A stretch of DNA of 41,231 bases from Runella sp. (GTDB lineage Bacteria > Bacteroidota > Bacteroidia > Cytophagales > Spirosomataceae), in assembly GCA_023254175.1 (NCBI GenBank), contig JALQYJ010000028.1, positions 1-41,231 of the forward strand, read 5' to 3'. Positions 17,291 through 24,609 of the stretch are shown here, piece by piece. How positions within the stretch are numbered: the first letter of the stretch is position 1; each line of letters begins with the position of its first letter. The notes below the pieces were generated by a model. It had not been told where the DNA came from and made no database searches. It worked only from the letters and a program-made list of their open reading frames with translations. A program made the position numbers and the translations under genes.

Positions 17291-18268
17291 TTAACTGTAT
17301 TTGGCCAGTACCTTGGCTTGTTGCTGAAGAGCCGCTATAAATTCCGCTTTTAGACGGGCTATCAATTCAGCCGCTGGCAAATTATCTTTGATGGTCGTCA
17401 CGCCATGACCTGCCGACCAAATCGTTTTCCACGCTTTGGCTTCGGCCTTGGCGGCGTCGAGTTCTTCACCAAAATCTATTTTTTTCGATTTCCCCCAAAG
17501 CTCTTCGGTAATACCCATGGCTTCGAGACTTGGCCGTAAAAAATTGGCATTCACGCCTGACACCGCCGCCGTATAAATAATGTCGCTGGCACCGCTGTCG
17601 ATAATCATCTGACGGTAGGCTTCATCGGCCATACTTTCGGTGGTGTTGATAAAACGAGTGCCCATGTAGGCCAAATCTGCCCCCATTTGCAAAGCCGACG
17701 CAATATCACGCCCCGTACTGATACAACCTGAAAGCAAAATGGTTTTGTCAAAAAAGCTACGAATTTCGGCAACTAGCGACATCGGGTTAATCGTTCCTGC
17801 ATGGCCACCCGCTCCTGCTGCGACCAAAATCAAGCCATCCACTCCTGCTTCGGCTGCTTTTTCGGCGTGGCGTTTTTTGATAACATCGTGAAACACCAGT
17901 CCACCATAGCTATGTACGGCATCTACCAACATTGACACCGCGCCCAACGATGTGATAATCAACGGTACTTTGTGTTTGACACACACCATCAAATCGGCTT
18001 GTACGCGCGGATTTGAATGATGCACAATGAGGTTTACCCCAAAAGGGGCGGCTTTTTTACCCGTTTCTTGCTCAAAATGAGCTAATTCGTCTTTGATTTG
18101 AACCACCCATTCTTCAAAGCCTTCGGTGGTACGTTGATTGAGGGCGGGAAACGTACCCACAATGCCATTTTTACAACATTCGATAACTAGCTGAGGGCCA
18201 GAAATAAGAAACATAGGTGCTGCCACCACGGGCAACGAGAGTGAGTCGATAAAGGGTACTTTTGCCAT
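17291..18268 (-). CDS. Nitronate monooxygenase-like flavoprotein
   Basis: A 325-residue FMN TIM-barrel enzyme of the NMO/2-nitropropane dioxygenase family. Visible features are the N-terminal PVVAAPMFLISGP, the central VAAGAGGHAGT phosphate-binding segment, and GCISTGRDIASALQMGADLAYMGTRF near the FMN site. Family members oxidise alkyl nitronates or related compounds; substrate choice cannot be read here. The frame can be extended to a TTG at 18310, but the ATG at 18268 (MAKVPFIDS) matches the family start. It follows the PHP phosphatase gene closely and probably shares its transcript. Confidence 0.9.
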   Translation of the reverse strand: MAKVPFIDSLSLPVVAAPMFLISGPQLVIECCKNGIVGTFPALNQRTTEGFEEWVVQIKDELAHFEQETGKKAAPFGVNLIVHHSNPRVQADLMVCVKHKVPLIITSLGAVSMLVDAVHSYGGLVFHDVIKKRHAEKAAEAGVDGLILVAAGAGGHAGTINPMSLVAEIRSFFDKTILLSGCISTGRDIASALQMGADLAYMGTRFINTTESMADEAYRQMIIDSGASDIIYTAAVSGVNANFLRPSLEAMGITEELWGKSKKIDFGEELDAAKAEAKAWKTIWSAGHGVTTIKDNLPAAELIARLKAEFIAALQQQAKVLAKYS

Positions 18269-18315
18269 CGGTTTTTGGAATGTGAGAAGTTTAGACGCTA
18301 ATCTCGTCAATTATT

Positions 18316-19146
18316 TTAATTCAACTCTACATCTTGCCATTTTCCTTCTAACAAAACCCGCTGATGGGTATAACCAGCCGCCCGCGCCGCTTCAAATGCC
18401 AACGGAAACGAAGCCGTAATTTCCTCGGGGCGATGGCTGTCGGAGTTGATACAAATGGGAATTTGTAGTGTATTCATTCGAACAATAATCCATGGAGAAG
18501 GGTACAGTTCCAGCCCACGTTTGTAATTGCCTCGGGTGTTGATTTCGACAATGCAACCCACTTTTTTAATCGCTTGAAGCGTTTGTTCGACCAAAGCCAC
18601 GTACCATTCTTCCGATTCGTCGAACAGCGGACGGGCTTCGTTGTGCATTTTGATTTTGTCCAAATGCCCCACAATAGGCGGCGTATCGGTTTCGACCATT
18701 TGCCGAATGATATCGTAGTATTTTTCTAAAGCAACCTTAATATTCCCGTCGTAAAGGGTATCCAAACAAGCCAAAAACTCTACCGAACTACCGTCGATTT
18801 CCCACGGCTGGCCAAATTGGTTTAGCTCCACGTAATGTACCGAACCAACGCAATAATCAAGCATTGAAAAGTCACGAGGGCCTAGTTGCTGCGGCAAAAA
18901 ATCTACTTCTAAGCCAATGTACAGTTCGATTTGACCTTTATATTTTTCTTTGAGTGCGGCGGCTTCGCGTAGGTAATCGTCGAGGCGAGCGGCTTTCATG
19001 CTCCATTGATTTTCAAACGGAACGGGGCAATGCGACGAAAATCCAAAGGCGCGAAGCCCTTGAGCTATCGCGCCTTGTACTTGTTCTTCTAAGGAGCCTT
19101 TGCCATCACAATAATGGCTATGGCTGTGGTAATTGGTGATTATCAC
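18316..19146 (-). CDS. Histidinol-phosphatase-like PHP enzyme
   Basis: A 276-residue PHP-superfamily phosphoesterase of the HisK/HisJ type. Metal-binding motifs are NYHSHSHYCDGKG at the N-terminus, FSSHCPVPF, a Glu in GLEVDF, VGHLDKIK, EINTRGNYK and NSDSHRPEE near the C-terminus. It probably dephosphorylates histidinol-phosphate, the last phosphatase step of histidine synthesis; hisF is in the same window but not adjacent, so the role is likely rather than certain. The start codon is GTG, overlapping the stop of an upstream Uma2 remnant as GTGA. Confidence 0.85.
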   Translation of the reverse strand: MIITNYHSHSHYCDGKGSLEEQVQGAIAQGLRAFGFSSHCPVPFENQWSMKAARLDDYLREAAALKEKYKGQIELYIGLEVDFLPQQLGPRDFSMLDYCVGSVHYVELNQFGQPWEIDGSSVEFLACLDTLYDGNIKVALEKYYDIIRQMVETDTPPIVGHLDKIKMHNEARPLFDESEEWYVALVEQTLQAIKKVGCIVEINTRGNYKRGLELYPSPWIIVRMNTLQIPICINSDSHRPEEITASFPLAFEAARAAGYTHQRVLLEGKWQDVELN

Positions 19147-19434
19147 TTCAGTAGTTGTTGTAGTGCTTTTAAGTTGTCTCGTTCATAAAAAGCAGCCCGA
19201 ATCGGCCTCTTAAACCCCTTAATCATTTTACTCGCGACTACTCTCTCCGACCTATACTTGTACTTTACAGGAGAATGAAAATAGGCTGTCCATTAATAAT
19301 TCTGCTTTATCCTTTTCAGTAATTGTCTCGTAAAACTCTTTACGAGCCGCTTGTTCTTTATCACAAAGTTGGTTTAGCTCTCGTAAAATTTGCGGGAGCT
19401 GAGGTGAACGAAATACTTGGTCGATAAGTGTCAT
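19143..19434 (-). pseudogene. Uma2-family gene with internal deletion and frameshift
   Basis: The first 48 or so codons read MTLIDQVFRSPQLPQILREL, then RKEFYETITEKDKAE, an N-terminus typical of one Uma2 (DUF820) branch. The frame then shifts near 19290. In another frame the text continues FHSPVKYKYRSE, then VIKGFxxPIR-like MIKGFKRPIR, and ends LKALQQLLK with TGA at 19143-19145, which looks like the C-terminus of the same family. Roughly two thirds of the middle is missing, the join falling near KYKYRSE. The stop overlaps the GTG start of the PHP phosphatase gene. An intact start with a 60-residue open frame (19252-19434) remains. Confidence 0.65.
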
Positions 19435-19633
19435 CCGTAAAATTACTGAATAGTTTTACTGTAAAAATACAAACTTTTCAATTTGTATATCCAACAGGTT
19501 AAACGCTTTAAAAACAAAATAGCCTCAGGTAACAGTAAAGAGGAGCTTTCTATTTCAAGACGTTCAACCTATTTTTCTAATATACTGTATTTTGGACTTA
19601 CCCAATGGCTAATGAGACTCGTTCATCTCGTCC

Positions 19634-21142
19634 TTATTTTTGCGGTAATATCGCCAATGCCTTCTCCAAACGAGCGATGACTTCGTCTTTACCTAAAATC
19701 TCCATCGCAAGCATTAAATCAGGACCGTGGCCTGCGCCAGTAGCTGCCAAGCGAAGTGCCTGCATCACTTTTCCCATTTTCACTCCTACTCGTTCTGCCG
19801 CAGCAGCCCATATTGCTTTGGCCGACTCTGCTAAAAAGTCGCCTTCATATACTTTCAAGTCTTCTACATAAGCCGCAATCGCCTTGATTGCATCGGCATT
19901 CCATTTGCTAGCTACCACGGCCTCTTCGTATTCCGTAGGCATTTCAACTAAGAACGACGCTTCACTCAAAATTTCTTGGGGGAACGTCACGCGGTCTTTC
20001 ATCAAATGGACAATTTTCAACAGGTCGAGGGGCTTGCTATTTTCTCCTAACTGCAAACTTTTTGCCAATTCATCGTCAGACAATTGCTTGATATACTGCT
20101 GGTTAAACCATTTAGCTTTGGTAATATCAAAACGCGCTCCTGCTTTGTGAATACGCTCCAATGAAAACGCCCCAATCAACTCTTCCATGGTAAACATTTC
20201 TTGCTCGGTACCTGGGTTCCAGCCCAAAAACGCCAAAAAGTTCACCACGGCATCTTTCAAATACCCATCCTCACGGAAACCACGCGCCACCGTACCCGTG
20301 CTAGGATCAGTCCACTGCAATGGAAAAATTGGGAAGCCACCCAAATCGGCGTCACGCTTTGAAAGTTTGCCATTTCCTTCGGGTTTGAGCAACAACGGCA
20401 AGTGCGCAAACTGCGGAGCAGTCCAACCAAAATATTGGTACAACAACACGTGCAACGGCGCCGATGGCAGCCATTCTTCTCCGCGAATCACGTGCGTGAT
20501 TCCCATCAAATAGTCGTCCACAATGTTGGCGAGGTGGTAGGTCGGCATTCCGTCCGACTTCAACAATACTTTATCATCAAGCGTCGATGCGTGAACTACC
20601 ACCCACTCACGAATGATGTCCTTAAAACGAATGTCTTGCTTGGGGTCGATTTTGATACGCACCACGTACGGGTCGCCATTGGCTATCCGACTAGCCACTT
20701 CTTCGGCCGACAACGTAAGCGAGTTGGTCATTTGCAAACGCGTGATGGCGTTATACTGAGCGGCATCGGCACCTGCTTCTTCCAAACGCTTTCGCATGGC
20801 CTCAATTTCTTCGGCCGTATCAAACGCATAGTACGCTTTTCCCGAATTAATCAACTGTTCGGCGTACTGACGATACATTTCTTTTCGCTCCGACTGACGG
20901 TAAGGCGCGTGTGGTCCACCGACGCCTTGTCCTTCGTCAATTTCAATTCCTACCCATTTCAACGCCTCCAAAATATATTCTTCTGCTCCTGGCACGTACC
21001 GATTTTGATCGGTATCTTCAATACGAAGGAGCATTTTTCCGCCATGTTTACGGGCAAACAAATAATTATACAGTGCCGTACGAACCCCTCCAATGTGAAG
21101 CGGCCCCGTAGGACTAGGTGCAAAGCGAACTCTTACTGACAT
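19634..21142 (-). CDS. gltX: Glutamyl-tRNA synthetase
   Basis: A 502-residue class I aminoacyl-tRNA synthetase charging tRNA-Glu. The HIGH motif is PLHIGG (14-19) and the KMSKS-type motif is KLSKR (259-263). GEEWLPSAPLH, which contacts ATP and Glu, lies between them, and a helical anticodon-binding domain fills the C-terminal 150 residues. Length and order are normal. Whether it also charges tRNA-Gln cannot be told here. The stretch after its stop (19435-19633) has no gene or clear hairpin. Confidence 0.97.
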   Translation of the reverse strand: MSVRVRFAPSPTGPLHIGGVRTALYNYLFARKHGGKMLLRIEDTDQNRYVPGAEEYILEALKWVGIEIDEGQGVGGPHAPYRQSERKEMYRQYAEQLINSGKAYYAFDTAEEIEAMRKRLEEAGADAAQYNAITRLQMTNSLTLSAEEVASRIANGDPYVVRIKIDPKQDIRFKDIIREWVVVHASTLDDKVLLKSDGMPTYHLANIVDDYLMGITHVIRGEEWLPSAPLHVLLYQYFGWTAPQFAHLPLLLKPEGNGKLSKRDADLGGFPIFPLQWTDPSTGTVARGFREDGYLKDAVVNFLAFLGWNPGTEQEMFTMEELIGAFSLERIHKAGARFDITKAKWFNQQYIKQLSDDELAKSLQLGENSKPLDLLKIVHLMKDRVTFPQEILSEASFLVEMPTEYEEAVVASKWNADAIKAIAAYVEDLKVYEGDFLAESAKAIWAAAAERVGVKMGKVMQALRLAATGAGHGPDLMLAMEILGKDEVIARLEKALAILPQK

Positions 21143-21174
21143 GTTAGTCGTTAATGGTTATCCGTTAAAGGCCG

Positions 21175-21182
21175 CAAAGTTA
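21175..21182 (-). promoter_or_regulatory. -7 box of gltX
   Basis: TAACTTTG on the minus strand followed by GC, the common Bacteroidota -7 context, 32 bases before the gltX ATG. No -33 TTTG at the usual spacing. Confidence 0.45.
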
Positions 21183-21249
21183 CCACAAAAAGACCTCGAA
21201 TAACCATCATTTTTTCGGTTATTTGCACCCTCAATAACCCTCATACGCC

Positions 21250-21390
21250 ATGGCGCTGCTCGACACCCTCGTTTATGAATTTCAAAAAGAGGATTTTTGA
21301 AACTGTTTAATCGAAGAATACGGCATCACTGCCCTAGCACGTCGTGAACGCCTAATGGAGAAAAATAATTTTACAAAGTATTCATTCAAA
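21250..21390 (+). pseudogene. Unidentified gene remnant upstream of hisF
   Basis: An ATG at 21250 opens MALLDTLVYEFQKEDF, stopped by TGA at 21298-21300. The same frame continues with protein-like text (NCLIEEYGITALARRERL, MEK) to about 21363 before turning AT-rich. TGA where Trp would fit suggests a nonsense mutation. I do not recognise the family; it may be chance. The remaining 40 or so bases lead into hisF. Confidence 0.3.
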
Positions 21391-21434
21391 AGTGCAAATT
21401 CGACATTCATCTTTCTGAACTCGACATTCTCTTT

Positions 21435-22265
21435 ATGCTTACCAAACGCATCATTCCCTGCCTCGACGTCAAAGACGGACGTACCGTAAAGGGAGTCAAT
21501 TTTATTAATCTTCGCGACGCAGGTGACGCCGTCGAATTAGCCGCCGTTTATGCCGAACAAGGTGCCGACGAACTGGTATTTCTTGACATTACGGCCACGG
21601 TTGAAGGCCGTGGAACTCTTCTTGAATTGGTGCGTCGTGTGGCACATACCATCAATATTCCATTTACAGTAGGCGGTGGGATTTCGTCCAAAGCCGACGT
21701 ATCGGCCCTTCTCAACGCAGGCGCCGACAAAGTTTCTATCAACTCAGCCGCAGTCCGCAATCCAGATTTAATCAATGAACTTGCCTTGGAGTTTGGGAGT
21801 CAGTGTATTGTAGTAGCAATTGATACTAGAAACCGCACCCCACCTCTCTCTTCCCAAGAGAGGGAGTCGGTTTCCCCCTTCTCTTGGAAGGAGAAGGGGC
21901 AAGGGAATGAGGTTCATATCGTCCACACCCACGGTGGGCGCAAACCTACTGACCTCCTCACGCTCGAATGGGCTAAAGAAGTAGAAGAACGGGGAGCGGG
22001 GGAAATTTTGCTTACCTCCATGGATACCGATGGTACCAAAGCTGGATTTGCCTTAGAGCTGACGGCGACTATTTCCAAAAATGCCAACATTCCCGTTATT
22101 GCATCGGGAGGGGCAGGCACCATGGAGCATTTTTATGATGTTTTTACAGAAGGATATGCCGATGCAGGACTCGCAGCGAGTATTTTTCACTTTAAAGAAA
22201 TCGAAATTCCTGCCTTAAAACAATACCTCCACGAGCGTGGTGTATCGATGCGGATGTCACGCTAA
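21435..22265 (+). CDS. hisF: Imidazole glycerol phosphate synthase cyclase subunit HisF, with in-frame insertion
   Basis: HisF closes the imidazole ring in histidine synthesis, using ammonia from HisH. The catalytic residues are D11 (PCLDVKDG) and D130 (VVAIDT), and the phosphate-binding loops are VGGGIS (79-84) and IASGGAG near the C-terminus. At 276 residues it is about 24 longer than usual. The extra part is residues 133-158, between D130 and [11 protein letters not shown], coded exactly by the palindromic repeat at 21835-21912. The frame stays open, and flanking blocks are well conserved, so the enzyme may still work with an enlarged loop close to the active site. No other his gene is adjacent. 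Confidence 0.94.
   Translation: MLTKRIIPCLDVKDGRTVKGVNFINLRDAGDAVELAAVYAEQGADELVFLDITATVEGRGTLLELVRRVAHTINIPFTVGGGISSKADVSALLNAGADKVSINSAAVRNPDLINELALEFGSQCIVVAIDTRNRTPPLSSQERESVSPFSWKEKGQGNEVHIVHTHGGRKPTDLLTLEWAKEVEERGAGEILLTSMDTDGTKAGFALELTATISKNANIPVIASGGAGTMEHFYDVFTEGYADAGLAASIFHFKEIEIPALKQYLHERGVSMRMSR
21835..21912. repeat. Double-hairpin palindromic repeat inserted in hisF
   Basis: Two tandem hairpins: CCTCTCT (21843-21849) with AGAGAGG (21857-21863), and CCCCTTCTC (21875-21883) with GAGAAGGGG (21891-21899), each with a seven-base loop. The edges (ACCCCACC on the left, GGGAATGAGGT on the right) look like those of pyrimidine/purine-rich interspersed repeats usually found between genes in Bacteroidota. 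It adds about 24 codons without breaking the frame. No second copy was found in this window. Confidence 0.75.
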
Positions 22266-22510
22266 GATTGGTGTTTATCTAAAAACTCTTTGAGGTTTTT
22301 AGAGACAATGTACGAGTGATGCACCCGAATAAATTAATGCGCACTGAGCTGTACTTCGAGCGATTTGAGGGTTTGGAGCGTCACGATTTTCTTTTCTTTG
22401 GTATAAATCGTGACATAACCCGAGAAGCTATTACTCACACCGTGTTTGAACGCGTTTTCCAAAAAACTAATCAGAATTAAAGGCGGAATCGGCTCGTTGA
22501 TTGGAATCAT
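22262..22510 (-). pseudogene. Deletion-fused LytS kinase / LytTR regulator remnant
   Basis: From an ATG at 22510 the minus strand reads IPPLILISFLENAFKHG, the N-box of a LytS-type kinase ATPase domain. Without a frame break it passes into GYVTIYTKEKKIVTLQTLKS, a LytTR DNA-binding domain. TAA at 22334-22336 interrupts it after LSAH, and the frame continues FIRVHHSYIVSKNLKEF to a TAG at 22262-22264. The end of the kinase and the whole receiver domain are missing, as expected if one deletion joined a kinase gene to the regulator gene that followed it. The end overlaps the hisF stop on the other strand. Confidence 0.78.
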
Positions 22511-22552
22511 AAATCATATTAGGTTTTAAAGCAGTACATAAGTCTTGACTCA

Positions 22553-22594
22553 AAGCATCGGATGGCCTAGCCTCCGACGCTTTTTTGTTTTTTT
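22553..22594 (+). terminator. Terminator-like hairpin downstream of hisF
   Basis: Arms AAGCATCGGA (22553-22562) and TCCGACGCTT (22573-22582) pair with one mismatch around a ten-base loop and are followed by TTTTGTTTTTTTT. It lies almost 290 bases after hisF, beyond the kinase/regulator remnant. The rest of 22511-22642 shows no gene. Confidence 0.6.
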
Positions 22595-22642
22595 TACTCC
22601 CTAAAAGTCGGGCAGTGAGCAACCCTCACAGCACATAAGTTT

Positions 22643-23488
22643 TTAAAAAAACTCCCTCAGTACGCCTTTATTCTGCACCCGAATTCCTTTTTCAGTCATT
22701 TCTACAGTACAGCAATCGTGCAGTGGGTCGTGGTCAAAAAGTAAAATATACTTTTCATCCAAGGCTTCTTTCAGCAAGGCTTCTTTTTCTTTCATTGTCT
22801 CAAGAGGGCGCACGTCGTAGCCCATCACGTATGGCAGCGGGATGTGCGCGTGAGACGGAATGGTATCGGCCATAAATACGACCGTTTGACCTTTGTACGC
22901 AATTTTTAGCATAGTCATTTTTTCGGTATGTCCATCTACGTAAACGGGCTGAACATGAGCACCAAACGGATTTTCAATCTTATCCGAAAAAAACAATTGT
23001 CCTGCTTCTTGAATCGGCAAGATGTTTTCCTTAAAAAACGTCGCTTTCTCGCGGGCATTGGGCTGAGTAGCCGTTTGCCAATGGTCTGAATGCGTCCAGT
23101 ACTTGGCATTGGGAAACGTAAGTTCATAGCCCGTTCGGTCACGGTTCCACTTAACGCCTCCACCGCAGTGGTCAAAGTGCAAATGCGAGAAAATCACGTC
23201 CGTGACCTCGTGTAGGCCAAAACCCGCTTTTTCGATGGATTTCACCAGTTCTCCTTCCCCGTGGCGATAATAAAAGGCTTGCCATTTGGGGTCTTGTTTA
23301 TCGCCCATTCCCGTATCAATGAGCATGAGGCGGTTGCCATCTTCGACCAATAAGCAGCGCATGTCCCAGCTGCAAAGATTATTTTCGTCGGCAGGAATCA
23401 ACCGATTCCAAATAGTTTTGGGCACTACGCCAAACATAGCCCCGCCATCGAGTTTAAAATGTCCTGCATCAATAACGTGTAAATTCAT
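22643..23488 (-). CDS. MBL-fold metallo-hydrolase (YtnP/AHL-lactonase-like)
   Basis: A 281-residue metallo-beta-lactamase-fold hydrolase. The metal site is HLHFDH (H102, H104, D106, H107); further ligands are the His in VDGHTEKM, the Asp in FMADTIPSH and the His in LFDHDPLHD. The N-terminal DAGHFKLDGGAMFGVVPK and the RCLLVE block resemble YtnP-like and AHL-lactonase-like enzymes, so a lactone or ester substrate is possible; the true substrate is not known. There is no signal peptide. ATG start at 23488. Confidence 0.88.
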   Translation of the reverse strand: MNLHVIDAGHFKLDGGAMFGVVPKTIWNRLIPADENNLCSWDMRCLLVEDGNRLMLIDTGMGDKQDPKWQAFYYRHGEGELVKSIEKAGFGLHEVTDVIFSHLHFDHCGGGVKWNRDRTGYELTFPNAKYWTHSDHWQTATQPNAREKATFFKENILPIQEAGQLFFSDKIENPFGAHVQPVYVDGHTEKMTMLKIAYKGQTVVFMADTIPSHAHIPLPYVMGYDVRPLETMKEKEALLKEALDEKYILLFDHDPLHDCCTVEMTEKGIRVQNKGVLREFF

Positions 23489-23601
23489 TTGTACAGAAAA
23501 GAGGGTAAAAGTGATGAATCTGTTTGAAAAAGTGTAATTGGTTCAAAACAACTAAATTCTCCCAAAACTCGTTATATTTACCGTATAAAAATTACTTTTC
23601 G

Positions 23602-23767
23602 ATGACAGCGGTACTTTTAAATGACTTTGCACCTAGACAAACTGAGGCTTTTACCTTGGAGTTAGAAGACGACATGGACGATGGGTAAAGTAAGCACGTT
23701 TGACCAAACGCTCACAGGAGAAGACGTGCTGCCAAACTTTGAATTTCCGCTCCATCTTTTGCGTTGA
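23602..23767 (+). pseudogene. Uma2-family gene reduced to its two ends
   Basis: The ATG frame reads MTAVLLNDFAPRQTEAFTLE then LEDDMDDG and stops (TAA 23686-23688); this resembles the N-terminus of a Uma2 (DUF820) branch. One base shifted, the text continues GKVSTFDQTLTGEDVLPNF then EFPLHLLR and a TGA at 23765-23767, which looks like the C-terminus of the same branch. The central 150 or so codons, with the nuclease-like core, are gone and the join is out of frame. The ORF-regulator gene starts 46 bases later. Confidence 0.68.
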
Positions 23768-23813
23768 GATTTGATTATATTGCTCATTTGCTATTTACAC
23801 TTTCATTAACTGA

Positions 23814-24515
23814 ATGAATACAGATTTAAAGAGAATACTCATCGTCGAAGACGACTCCCGTATTGCCCAAAACATCAGCAAAGGGCTACGCGAAAAAGGA
23901 TTTGATACCGAAGTAGCCTACGACGGCCTCATTGGCAGCAAAATCGCGGCGGCCAATCATTTTGATTTAATTATACTCGACATCAACCTGCCATCGATGA
24001 ATGGCTATGAAGTTTGTAAAAATATTCGTCAACGCGATCCCAACATTCCTGTTTTAATGCTAACAGCGCTTGGCGAAGCCGACGACAAAATCGAGGGCTT
24101 CAACGTCGGGGCCGACGACTACATCCTCAAACCATTCGATTTTCGGGAGCTGCTAGCGCGGGTCAACGTATTTCTCAAACGTTCGCATTCAGATACTGAA
24201 CCCACAGGTGGTAATACGCTACGAGTGGCCGACCTCGAAATCAATATCGACACCAAAGCCGTTACACGCTCAGGACAAACCGTTGACCTTACCCCCAAAG
24301 AACTGGCTTTGCTCGAATACTTGGTACGCAATAAAGGCCGCATTGTGTCCAAAGCCGACATCGCTGAAAAGGTATGGGACATGAATTTCGACAGCGGCAC
24401 CAACGTCGTTGAGGTATATATTAACTTTCTAAGAAAGAAAATCGACCGCGATTTTGATACCAAACTTATTCATACCAAGTCGGGAATGGGATATGTCTTG
24501 AAGGAAGATGTCTAG
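23814..24515 (+). CDS. OmpR-family response regulator (orphan)
   Basis: A 233-residue regulator: receiver domain with acidic pocket VEDDS (11-15), phospho-acceptor D56 in LIILDINLPSMNG, Thr in LMLTALGE and Lys in YILKPFDF; then a winged-helix DNA-binding domain (about 133-230) with LTPKELALLEYLVRN and the recognition helix region NVVEVYINFLRKKID. Such regulators normally pair with a HisKA kinase encoded next door. None is present: the downstream gene is a peptidase and the upstream sequence is a Uma2 remnant. Partner and targets are unknown. Confidence 0.92.
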   Translation: MNTDLKRILIVEDDSRIAQNISKGLREKGFDTEVAYDGLIGSKIAAANHFDLIILDINLPSMNGYEVCKNIRQRDPNIPVLMLTALGEADDKIEGFNVGADDYILKPFDFRELLARVNVFLKRSHSDTEPTGGNTLRVADLEINIDTKAVTRSGQTVDLTPKELALLEYLVRNKGRIVSKADIAEKVWDMNFDSGTNVVEVYINFLRKKIDRDFDTKLIHTKSGMGYVLKEDV

Positions 24516-24609
24516 TTTTCAAGAGCTAATTTCTCACTTTGGGCGATAAATTTAAAGAGAATATAGCCTAACTTGCTGCACTTTTTCAACTAACCACTTT
24601 ATTTGTTGC

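Noticed and set aside
19483-19680. A 65-codon open frame on the plus strand
   Set aside because: It starts at a non-ATG codon, has no promoter-like sequence and runs into the antisense of gltX.
20402-21139. A 245-codon open frame on the plus strand
   Set aside because: It lies wholly antisense to gltX, has no domain and follows gltX codon periodicity.
21835-21912. The double hairpin as a transcription terminator within hisF
   Set aside because: There is no T tract, and the frame is open through it; an inserted repeat explains it better.
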